A DNA stretch of 62,172 bases from positions 1-62,172 of the forward strand of contig JANWUR010000021.1 of NCBI GenBank assembly GCA_024958655.1. The letters run 5' to 3'. Source of the stretch: Cyanobium sp. FGCU6 (GTDB taxonomy: Bacteria; Cyanobacteriota; Cyanobacteriia; PCC-6307; Cyanobiaceae). The number at the start of each line of letters is the position of its first letter. Within the stretch, counting starts at the first letter, position 1. The notes under the pieces are model-generated. The model saw only the letters and a program-made list of their open reading frames with translations. It made no database searches and had not been told where the DNA came from. Positions 55,603 to 62,172 of the stretch are shown here, piece by piece. Made by a program: the position numbers and the translations under genes.

Positions 55603-56094
55603 GTGAAGGGAGTGATCCCGGGGGTGGGGGGCCTGGTGGGCCTGCTGCTGCTGCTGGCGTCGATCGCGGTGCTCACGGTGGTGTTCGACCGGGGACGGTT
55701 CTGGTGGCAGTGGTGGCGGCGGCGCGCCGGCCGGGCGCGGCAGTGGCGCGAGCGGCTGGAGGCGGGGGGCGGTGGCGGCGAGGAGCAGCTGGAGGAGTGG
55801 GAGCGGCAGATGGTGTTCGGGGAGGCGGTGCTGCAGGCGGCGGCGGTGCTGGCGCCGCTGCTGGGGCTGATCGGCACGGTGCTGGGGCTGATGGCGGTGC
55901 TGGCGGCACTGGGGCCGGGGCTGACGCTGCCGCCGGGGGCACCGCTGGCGGGCTATGGGCGGGTGCTGCTGGCCACGGCGCTGGGGCTGATCGTGAGCCT
56001 GATCGCCACGGCGGGGCTGCTGGCGAACCAGGCGGCGCGGGGGTGGCAGATCGAGGAGCTGCGGCGGCAGCTGCGGCGGGGAGCGCAGCGATGA
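55603..56094 (+). CDS. ExbB/TolQ-type proton-channel protein
   Basis: A 163-residue inner-membrane protein of the MotA/TolQ/ExbB superfamily. A first helix (VGLLLLLASIAVLTVVF) is followed by a cytoplasmic charged stretch, then LAPLLGLIGTVLGLMAVL and LLATALGLIVSLIATAGLL, the conserved pore helices. It starts at GTG 55603; an ATG at 55592 is out of frame and closes after four codons. First of four overlapping genes. Confidence 0.8.
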   Translation: MKGVIPGVGGLVGLLLLLASIAVLTVVFDRGRFWWQWWRRRAGRARQWRERLEAGGGGGEEQLEEWERQMVFGEAVLQAAAVLAPLLGLIGTVLGLMAVLAALGPGLTLPPGAPLAGYGRVLLATALGLIVSLIATAGLLANQAARGWQIEELRRQLRRGAQR

Positions 56095-56447
56095 ATGGGT
56101 TGGTGCTGTGCCTGGTGGGGCTGACGCTGCTGGTGAGCGGCGCTACGGCGGCGCTGCCGGCCCTGTGGCTGACGCGCGCGCCAGCAGCGCGGCCGGCGCC
56201 TCAGGGTGGCGCGGAGGCTGGTACCACGCTGTGGCTGGTGCGGGGCGGCGGGCGGCACTGGTTCGTGAACGGCGAGCCGATCACGGCGCCGGCGCTGGCG
56301 CAGCTGCTGAGGAGCGAAGGGGCGACGGCCGATGTGCGGCTGCTGCCGTCGTCGGCGCTGCCGATCGGTGAGGTGAGCGAGGCGCTGGGCTGGCTGCGGC
56401 GGCAGGGCGCGGCGGCGGTGGTGCTGGAACTGCCGGAAGGGCGATGA
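56091..56447 (+). CDS. ExbD-like protein 1
   Basis: A 118-residue protein with one N-terminal helix and a periplasmic domain of the ExbD/TolR type: HWFVNGEPITAPALAQLLRS, DVRLLPSSALPIGEVSEALG and GAAAVVLELPE. The usual membrane-helix aspartate of ExbD is not obvious. It overlaps the ExbB-like gene by four bases. Confidence 0.75.
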   Translation: MNGLVLCLVGLTLLVSGATAALPALWLTRAPAARPAPQGGAEAGTTLWLVRGGGRHWFVNGEPITAPALAQLLRSEGATADVRLLPSSALPIGEVSEALGWLRRQGAAAVVLELPEGR

Positions 56448-56797
56448 GAGGCGACGCGGTGATTGAGGGAATCGCGATGGGGGCAATGGCGGCGGCGCTG
56501 GCGGCGGCGGGGCTGGCGCTGGTGCTGCTGCCGCAGCGGCTGGCGCAGCGACCGGCGGCGCAGGGGGTGGTGGCGCTGGCGGTGGACGCCGCGGGCGGGC
56601 TGCGGGTGTGGAACCAGCCGATCCGACCACACGACCTGCCGGCGCTGCTGGAGCAGGCGCGGCGGCGGCAGGCGGGCCAGGAGGGAGCGGTGCGGCTGCG
56701 TCTGGTGCCGGATCGTGACGTGCCCTGGGGAACGGTGCAGGGTCTGATCGGCCGGCTGGAGGGCAGCGGGCTGCCGCTGGAGCTGCAGCTGCCATGA
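56444..56797 (+). CDS. ExbD-like protein 2
   Basis: A 117-residue protein of the same plan as the gene before it: an N-terminal helix (MAAALAAAGLALVLLP) and a periplasmic half with RVWNQPIRPHDLPALLEQAR, RLVPDRDVPWGTVQGLIG and LPLELQLP. Four-base overlaps on both sides. Two ExbD-like subunits per ExbB is uncommon but known. Confidence 0.7.
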   Translation: MRGDAVIEGIAMGAMAAALAAAGLALVLLPQRLAQRPAAQGVVALAVDAAGGLRVWNQPIRPHDLPALLEQARRRQAGQEGAVRLRLVPDRDVPWGTVQGLIGRLEGSGLPLELQLP

Positions 56798-57525
56798 GGG
56801 AGGGGATGGGGCGGCCGCTGGGGATCGCGCTGCTGGCGGCGGTGCTGCTGCATGGCCTGGGGCTCACCTATGCGGGCCTGCGCCAGAGCCGCGGCGGGCG
56901 CGCGCCGGAAGTGGCGCGGGCACCGGACGACACGCCGGAGCTGCTGCGCTTCAGCCGGCGGGCGCCGCAGGCGCTGGCGCTGAACACGATCCCGCTGCCG
57001 CCACCGAGCCTGCTGCCGCCACCACCCGCCAACCTGCTGGCGCCGCTGCCGGCCGAGCGGCCGGCGAACGCCCCCGCGGCCAAGGGCGCCGGCGCCCGCG
57101 TGACCACAACCGTGGCACCACCCCCCAAGCCACCCAAGGGGCGCACCCCAGGGGGCCGAACCCCAAGGGGGCAAACCCCGATCGCGTCGGGAGCGGCGGC
57201 CAAGCCCGCGGCCCCGACCCAGGCAGCGGCCCTGGCGGCCCTGCCTGCGGGGCTGGCGGCGGCAAGGCAGGCGCTGGAGGAGCTGCGCGGCGCACCGGCC
57301 GGCGAGGGCAAGGACACGGCGGCGCTGCGGGGGTTGTGGGAGCAGGCCGAGCCGGTGGAGGGAGCGGGCCTGGAGGAGGGGCTGGAACTGCGGCGGCTGG
57401 CGGCGGCGAAGGCGAAGGAGCTGGGCCTGACAGCAGGCGAGCGGCGCAGCGGCCGCGCCGAGGGGGTGCTGCTGGTGGGCTGGCTGGAAGGCGATCAGCT
57501 GTGGCTGCTGCAGGCGGCTGGCTGA
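56794..57525 (+). CDS. proline-rich membrane-anchored protein (TonB/TolA-like)
   Basis: A 243-residue protein: N-terminal helix (LGIALLAAVLLHGLGLTYAG), a Pro/Ala-rich linker with GRTPGGRTPRGQTP-type repeats, a helical region (AAARQALEELRG) and a C-terminal GRAEGVLLVGWLEGDQLWLL. It resembles an energy-transducer stalk but lacks a recognisable TonB C-terminal domain. Last of the ExbB operon, and convergent with the TonB-like gene six bases away. Confidence 0.65.
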   Translation: MREGMGRPLGIALLAAVLLHGLGLTYAGLRQSRGGRAPEVARAPDDTPELLRFSRRAPQALALNTIPLPPPSLLPPPPANLLAPLPAERPANAPAAKGAGARVTTTVAPPPKPPKGRTPGGRTPRGQTPIASGAAAKPAAPTQAAALAALPAGLAAARQALEELRGAPAGEGKDTAALRGLWEQAEPVEGAGLEEGLELRRLAAAKAKELGLTAGERRSGRAEGVLLVGWLEGDQLWLLQAAG

Positions 57526-57531
57526 GCCGGA

Positions 57532-58467
57532 TCAGGGAAGGATGTCTTCGGAGCTGATCGAAATCGGGATGGATGCATTCTCAACCACCTTCAGACGCGA
57601 GACTGGGGTCTGAGACGCGTCGACCGGGGCCTGGGAAGCGGCGGGGCGAGGAATGACGGTGGAAGGCAGGAGGCCAGCCGGCTGTTGGCGGAGCTCGATG
57701 GGCTCCAGCACCACCACCACGGGCCGCACGGTGCCGCTGGGCAGGGCGGACTGACGCTGGGCCCAGCCCTCGAGTTTCTGGAAGGAGGTGGGGGAGGAGG
57801 GGGCGATGGTGGTTTCGGCGCGGCCGCGGTCGCTCACGGCGAGGGGAATCTCCTCGGGGGTGCGGCGGTGGGGAGCGGGGATGCGCACCATCTCGCCGGG
57901 CAGCACGCGGAGGGCGGTGCGCACGAGGCTCCGCAGTTCGTGGCGCCAGTGGCGGGGGAAGACCTGGAGGGGATCGGCGGCGAGGGCACGCAGGGCCAGT
58001 TCAGTGCGGGCGGCGGGCACCATCGCCTTCTCGCCGATCGATTCAAGGCCGAGGGGACCACCGAGGAGGGCGGTGCCGGAGCGCACGCGGCTGGGGAAGA
58101 TGAGTTCGCCGGGCTCGAGGGCATCGCTCTGAACCGCCGGCGGGAACAACGCGGGGATGTAGGGCGTGCTGGCGCGGGCCAGACGGGGGTAGGCGGGGGT
58201 GGGGTAAGCCGAGTAGGCGGGCGCCGCGAGGGCGGTGGGCAGCGGCGCGGGTGCGGGTGCCTGGGGGGTGCGGGCAGGGGCAGGGCCCGCCAGGGGCAGG
58301 GTGGGGCGGCGGGTCTTTGGCGGGTTGCGCGGCGCGGGGGTGCGGCGGGCGGCGCGGGGCGCGGTGGTGACGTGCTGAAGGAGGAGGAGCGGCACCCACA
58401 CGGCGAGGGCGGTGCCGCAGAGCCAGAAGAGGGCCCAGAGCGCGGCAGCGGGAGTGGGGCGGACCAT
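57532..58467 (-). CDS. TonB-like protein with shared C-terminal domain
   Basis: A 311-residue protein, TonB-like in layout: an N-terminal helix (LWALFWLCGTALAVWVPLLL), a long Pro/Ala-rich region (about 38-110), then a domain with RHELRSLVRTALRVLPGEMV, EEIPLAVSDRGRAETTIAPS and GTVRPVVVVLEPI. The domain matches residues 145-232 of the protein at 36160 and the strand order of TonB C-terminal domains. It follows wza by three bases, so is co-transcribed with it. Confidence 0.65.
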   Translation of the reverse strand: MVRPTPAAALWALFWLCGTALAVWVPLLLLQHVTTAPRAARRTPAPRNPPKTRRPTLPLAGPAPARTPQAPAPAPLPTALAAPAYSAYPTPAYPRLARASTPYIPALFPPAVQSDALEPGELIFPSRVRSGTALLGGPLGLESIGEKAMVPAARTELALRALAADPLQVFPRHWRHELRSLVRTALRVLPGEMVRIPAPHRRTPEEIPLAVSDRGRAETTIAPSSPTSFQKLEGWAQRQSALPSGTVRPVVVVLEPIELRQQPAGLLPSTVIPRPAASQAPVDASQTPVSRLKVVENASIPISISSEDILP

Positions 58468-58470
58468 GCC

Positions 58471-59676
58471 TCAGTTGTTGTTGTTGCGGTTGTTGTAAAT
58501 GAGGTAGAAGAGCGAGGCGATGTTGGCGAGGCCGGTGAGGGGCGTGGCCACGGTGTTGATGGCATCGGCGGCGACGCCGTAGACGCTGCGGTAGACGATC
58601 ACCGAATCGCCATCGCGCAGCGGCGGGTTGAAGGCGCTGCTGACGCCACGGCGGAAGTCGAGGCGGAAGCGCTGGGTGGAGGCGGTGCCGTTGCGGTTGA
58701 TGCGCACCAGCTCGATGTCGCCCCTGTTGGCGCGGACGTCGGTGGTGCCGCCGGCGGCGAGGATGGCCTGGGCGAGGGGGATGTTGGCGGGCAGTTCGAG
58801 CTGGCCGGGACGCTTCACCTCACCCACGAGGTTCACGCGGATGCTCTGGGGGGAGAGGTTGGTGGCGGCGAGCTCCATCACCTCGCTGGAGGGGATGGAG
58901 GCGGCCTTGGCCACGACGATGGTGTCGCCGTCCTGGAGGAAGGGGTTCTGGCGCTTGTCGCCGCGCTGGAGGAGGGCGAGCAGATCGAGGGTGGTTTCGC
59001 GCAGCTGCTTGCTGTCGCCGGGCATGCGGCGTTGGAGGCGCACGTCGGTGAGGTTGGCGATGAGGGTGAGGCCGCCGGCCTTCTGGATGGCGCTCACCAC
59101 GGTGGGCAGGCCGCTGAGGCGAGCACCGCCGCCGCCGCCGGCGGTGCTGGTGCCGATGCCTTCGACGGCGGAGGATTCGCCCTGGGCGGAGAGGCTGTAG
59201 AGGCCGGGGTTCTCCACTTCGCCCACCACCGACACCTGCAGGGGCCTGGGGTTGACGACGCGGAGGTTGAGGTTGGGGCGGCGGAGCGTGCGGGCGTAGA
59301 GGCGTTGCAGCCAGCGGTTGGCCTGCTGCACCGTGAGGCCTTCGAGCACCACGGAGCCGAGGGAGGGGAGAGAGGTGCTGCCGTCGCTGAGGAGATCGAA
59401 GATGCCGCCCAGTTCCTTATAGGAAGCTGAGAGAAAGGTGAGTTCGAGACGATCACCGGGGCCGAGGATGTAGGCATCGCGATCGAAGCTCAGCGCCTGG
59501 CCCTGGGCAGCAGGAGCGGCTGGTGCCGTGGCTGCGCACAGCGGGGCGAGGGGAAGGACCGCGCTGAGCAGGGCGGCGGTGACCCGAAGCCGAAAACGCC
59601 GATGGGGGGCCGGAACTCGGCGCTTGCAATGTTCCAGCAGGGGCAGCACCTGTGCGCAGGAGAAGCTGGCGCGCAT
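58471..59676 (-). CDS. Wza-type polysaccharide export protein
   Basis: A 401-residue outer-membrane exporter. A signal-like segment (VTAALLSAVLPLAPLCAATA) precedes the polysaccharide-export domain (DAYILGPGDRLELTF, GSVVLEGLTVQQANRWLQRL) and SLBB domains (VVGEVENPGLYSL; VNLVGEVKRPGQLEL). The C-terminus is Asn-rich (NNRNNNN). Start MRASFSC; longer frames to 59841 are possible. It is divergent from the Wzc-type kinase. Confidence 0.88.
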   Translation of the reverse strand: MRASFSCAQVLPLLEHCKRRVPAPHRRFRLRVTAALLSAVLPLAPLCAATAPAAPAAQGQALSFDRDAYILGPGDRLELTFLSASYKELGGIFDLLSDGSTSLPSLGSVVLEGLTVQQANRWLQRLYARTLRRPNLNLRVVNPRPLQVSVVGEVENPGLYSLSAQGESSAVEGIGTSTAGGGGGARLSGLPTVVSAIQKAGGLTLIANLTDVRLQRRMPGDSKQLRETTLDLLALLQRGDKRQNPFLQDGDTIVVAKAASIPSSEVMELAATNLSPQSIRVNLVGEVKRPGQLELPANIPLAQAILAAGGTTDVRANRGDIELVRINRNGTASTQRFRLDFRRGVSSAFNPPLRDGDSVIVYRSVYGVAADAINTVATPLTGLANIASLFYLIYNNRNNNN

Positions 59677-59841
59677 CTTGCCATGGGAGAGCGGGGAAAC
59701 ACAGGTGCGCAGCCGGAAGCCGCGCTGGGCCATGGGCGAACACGCACCGAGCGGGAAGTTGAAAAACAGGAGAGATGGAGTAGGTTTCCAGTGGTGATCC
59801 GCCTGATGCTCGAGCGTCGCTCGCATCCGGAACGCCCCCAT

Positions 59842-59966
59842 TGCGGGTTGGTGTGGCCCGCGACTAGATCATATATATTTTTACAATACAGTATCAGCTT
59901 ATAATGTATTTGAGGGTTAGGAGTTCCCTTGCCAGCCCGTGTTTGCCCGCCGTCCGCCCTTCGCGC
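59842..59966. promoter_or_regulatory. AT-rich divergent promoter region between wza and wzc
   Basis: A sharply AT-rich stretch (about 59860-59920) in GC-rich surroundings. A perfect TATAAT is at 59900-59905 for the wzc side, with TTTACA at 59880-59885, a short 14-base spacing. Such islands often bind nucleoid proteins or regulators. Confidence 0.5.
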
Positions 59967-62172
59967 ATGAGTTCCTCCCGGCCCTCGGCTCCCCTCGCTG
60001 CCGCTGCGGCGGTGCCTGTGGTGCAGACCGTGACGATGGCGAACGTGCCGGGAGGAGCGGAGGAGGAGCTCGATTTTGGGCAACTGCTGGCGGCGTTGAG
60101 GCGGCGGCGGCGGCTGGCGGGGAGTGTGCTGGCGGCCAGCATGTTGGTGGGGGCGGGGGTGACGCTGGCGCAGCGGCTGCTGAGCCCCACGTATCAGGGC
60201 AGCTTCCAGTTGCTGGTGCAGGATCCGATCAACAGCGACGACAACGCTTCGTCGGGCGGGTCTGGTTCCAACCTGGAAGATCTGGCGCTGCAGCGGAGCG
60301 GCACCACGAACACGGGCACGTTGATCCAGGTGCTGAGCAGCCCGCTGCTGCTGGCCCCGCTGGCAGAGCGCACGGGTGTGGAGACGGAGAAGCTTGCGGG
60401 GGGTCTGTCGATTGCCGCCCCGAGAGGGGGAGCGCGGGGCGCCGCCGTCGGGGGCGATGGGGTGCTGCAGGTGACGCTGCAATGGCCCGACCCGGTGGAG
60501 GGGCGGATGCTGCTGGAGAAGCTGAGCCAGACGTATCTGTCCTATTCGCTGCAGCAACGGCAGGAGCGGCTGACGCAGGGCCTGGAGTTTCTGGATGCGC
60601 AGGCACCGGCGCTGCAGCAGCGTGTGAACGACCTGCAGGTGCAGGTGTCGGAGTTCCGGCGGCGCAACAGCTATGTGGAGCCGATGCAGCGGGCCGGGGC
60701 GATCCAGGACCAGCGGGTGCAGCTGGGGCAGAAGCTCGATGAGCTGCAGCAACAACAGGCGAAGCTGGAGGGGATGGCCCAGGCGGTGCGGCAGGGGAAG
60801 CTGACAGGCCCAAGTTTCCAAGGGGGCGGCAATCAGCTGGGCGGGCAGCAAAGCGAGCTGGCTGTGGGGGCCTTCGGCCAGCTGCTCAGCGATCTCACGG
60901 CCGTGGAGAAGGAGCTGGCGGAGGCGGAGGCGAGCTTCCAGCCGAATTCACCCCAGGTGCGGGAGTTGCGCGACCGCCGCGACCGGCTGCGGCCGCTGCT
61001 GCAGCGGCGGGAGCTGGATGCGGTGGCGGGAGCGCTGAGCGAGAACAGCTCGCAGCAGGCGGAGATCCGCCGGCAGCTGGCGGACCTGAACAAGGCGTTC
61101 TCGAGAAACCCGGCGCAGATCAAGCAATACGACGCGCTGCAGCAGAAGCTGGAGGTGGCGCGCGAGAACCTCACGAGTTACATCCGGGCGCGGGAGAACT
61201 TCCGGCTGCAGGTGGCGCAGCGAACGCTGCCGTGGCGGGTGATCGCGCCACCGGCGTTCGGCTCGACGCCGGTGAAACCGAGCCTGGGGCGGAACCTGGC
61301 CCTGAGCGTGCTGCTGGGAAGCCTGGGGGGGTTGGGTGTGGCGCTGCTGCGCGACCGGCTGGATCACGTGTTCCACCGGGCCAGCGAACTGAAGGAAGGG
61401 TTGGGGCTGCCGCTGCTGGGTGAAGTGCCACACCTGCGCAAGGAAGGCAGCAGCACGGTGGCGGCAGCGATCGAGGGGCTGGAGAGCGGCGAGCGGTTCG
61501 CGCTGAAGGAATCGCTGCGCAACCTGTTCGCCAATTTCCGGCTGCTGCGGGCGGATAAGGCGGTGCGGATGGTGGCGATCACCTCGAGCACGCAGGGTGA
61601 GGGCAAGAGCACGATGGCGGCGCTGTTCGCGCAGACGCTCGCAGATCTGGGGCAGAAGGTGCTGCTGGTGGATGCCGACCTGCGGCGGCCGATGCTGCAT
61701 CGCTTTCTGGGACTGGACAACGGCCAAGGGCTGGCGAGCCTGCTGACCGACGACACGCTGGCCGTTACCAAGGTGTTGCGCCACGTGCAGCCGGGCCTCG
61801 ATCTGCTGTCTGCCGGGCCGATGCCCCCCGATGCCACGCAGCTGCTGAGCTCGGAGCGCTGCGCCGCCGTGGTGCGCGAGATCCGCGACCTGGCGGACTA
61901 CGACCTGGTGCTGTTTGACACGCCGCCGGCGTTGCTGCTGAGCGACCCGGTGCTGCTGGCCAGCCATCTGGATGGTCTGGTGTTTGTGGTGGGCCTGGAG
62001 CGCGTGAACCGTGACCTTCCCGGCCAGGCCCTTCAGCGGGTCAGCACCACGGGAGTGGATGTGCTGGGGGTGGTGGCCAACCATCCCGATCGCCGAGCAA
62101 GTTCGAGTTACAAGAAATATGGCTATGGCTATGGCTATGGCTATGGCTATGGCTATGGCTATGGCTATGGCT
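59967..62172 (+). CDS. Wzc-type tyrosine kinase/chain-length regulator (partial, runs off right edge)
   Basis: At least 735 residues. An N-terminal Wzz domain has helix LAGSVLAASMLVGAGVTLA, a long coiled-coil region follows, a second helix is LALSVLLGSLGGLGVALL, then the kinase part: Walker A STQGEGKSTM, A' VDADLRRPML and B LFDTPPALLL. Such BY-kinases phosphorylate a C-terminal tyrosine cluster to control polysaccharide export. Here the cluster is a (Tyr-Gly) repeat from residue 718 to the window end. Start ATG 59967; the stop is outside. Confidence 0.92.
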   Translation, partial: MSSSRPSAPLAAAAAVPVVQTVTMANVPGGAEEELDFGQLLAALRRRRRLAGSVLAASMLVGAGVTLAQRLLSPTYQGSFQLLVQDPINSDDNASSGGSGSNLEDLALQRSGTTNTGTLIQVLSSPLLLAPLAERTGVETEKLAGGLSIAAPRGGARGAAVGGDGVLQVTLQWPDPVEGRMLLEKLSQTYLSYSLQQRQERLTQGLEFLDAQAPALQQRVNDLQVQVSEFRRRNSYVEPMQRAGAIQDQRVQLGQKLDELQQQQAKLEGMAQAVRQGKLTGPSFQGGGNQLGGQQSELAVGAFGQLLSDLTAVEKELAEAEASFQPNSPQVRELRDRRDRLRPLLQRRELDAVAGALSENSSQQAEIRRQLADLNKAFSRNPAQIKQYDALQQKLEVARENLTSYIRARENFRLQVAQRTLPWRVIAPPAFGSTPVKPSLGRNLALSVLLGSLGGLGVALLRDRLDHVFHRASELKEGLGLPLLGEVPHLRKEGSSTVAAAIEGLESGERFALKESLRNLFANFRLLRADKAVRMVAITSSTQGEGKSTMAALFAQTLADLGQKVLLVDADLRRPMLHRFLGLDNGQGLASLLTDDTLAVTKVLRHVQPGLDLLSAGPMPPDATQLLSSERCAAVVREIRDLADYDLVLFDTPPALLLSDPVLLASHLDGLVFVVGLERVNRDLPGQALQRVSTTGVDVLGVVANHPDRRASSSYKKYGYGYGYGYGYGYGYGYG
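62118..62172 (+). repeat. TATGGC hexanucleotide repeat at the kinase C-terminus
   Basis: Nine uninterrupted copies of TATGGC plus one base, reaching the window edge, so the true number is unknown. In frame it encodes alternating Tyr and Gly, the autophosphorylation tail of the Wzc-type kinase. Because the unit is six bases, slippage would change tyrosine number without a frameshift. Confidence 0.95.

Noticed and set aside
57100..57200. Short tandem repeat in the proline-rich gene as a mobile or CRISPR-like repeat
   Set aside because: It is imperfect and in frame (Gly-Arg-Thr-Pro type units), best explained as low-complexity coding sequence.
59880..59905. Complete -35/-10 promoter for the Wzc gene
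   Set aside because: TATAAT is perfect but the only TTTACA is 14 bases away, too close for a standard promoter; only the -10 is claimed.

Overview
The window looks like chromosomal DNA of a GC-rich picocyanobacterium of the Synechococcus/Cyanobium type. The direct signs are a phycocyanin beta subunit, high-light-inducible proteins (Hli), the oxidative cyclase AcsF of chlorophyll synthesis, a heme oxygenase, a cyanobacterial RRM RNA-binding protein, glutamine synthetase type III and a PII protein next to an ammonium transporter. Genes are packed tightly, often with 4-base ATGA overlaps, and third codon positions are strongly G/C. No rRNA, tRNA, CRISPR array or insertion sequence was recognised. 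The genus is an inference.

Layout. 1-5546: a 3'-truncated amidohydrolase, then a selenium-like locus (tRNA 2-selenouridine synthase SelU divergent from a three-gene ABC importer of the PhnD/C/E type). 5547-9419: a CRP-family regulator behind two Fur-like boxes, an IRG-like GTPase, an acyltransferase and an acyl-lipid desaturase. 9420-17436: small membrane, cupin and hydrolase genes, a possible CpcD-like linker, two nearly identical hli genes plus a decayed third copy, a lone Nif11-type leader peptide and an RRM protein. 17437-23267: MscS channel, ClC channel, DUF389 protein and PstS. 23268-37653: ferritin, ArsR regulator, DUF305 protein, lipase, HDAC-like deacetylase, a glutamine synthetase homologue, isochorismatase, rhomboid, a two-lobed aspartic protease, PPK2 and a TonB-like orphan. 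37654-45400: ArsS-type radical SAM enzyme, an ene-reductase/FMN-reductase/pirin operon, GlnN and a flavin monooxygenase. 45400-49300: GST-like protein, lone cpcB, amt-PII. 49300-53420: a tetrapyrrole gene group acsF-pilZ-heme oxygenase-hemN with a divergent ArsR regulator. 53421-57525: pentapeptide protein, cysK and an ExbB-ExbD-ExbD-proline-rich operon. 57532-62172: a TonB-like protein, a Wza-type exporter and a divergent Wzc-type tyrosine kinase that runs off the right edge inside a (Tyr-Gly)n repeat.

The most interesting region is 55603-62172. An ExbB/ExbD-type proton-motor operon lies tail to tail with a gene whose product has TonB architecture: one N-terminal membrane helix, a proline-rich stretch and a C-terminal domain resembling that of TonB. 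That gene sits directly behind wza, and wzc is divergent from wza. The C-terminal domain recurs in an orphan gene at 36160-36888. A proton-motive-force-driven envelope machine linked to exopolysaccharide export is a testable idea, not a demonstrated function. Second in interest are the acsF-pilZ-ho-hemN group, which has the order of the known low-oxygen chlAII-ho2-hemN operon but with a PilZ gene inserted and an ArsR-family neighbour, and the PII protein lacking both known T-loop modification sites.
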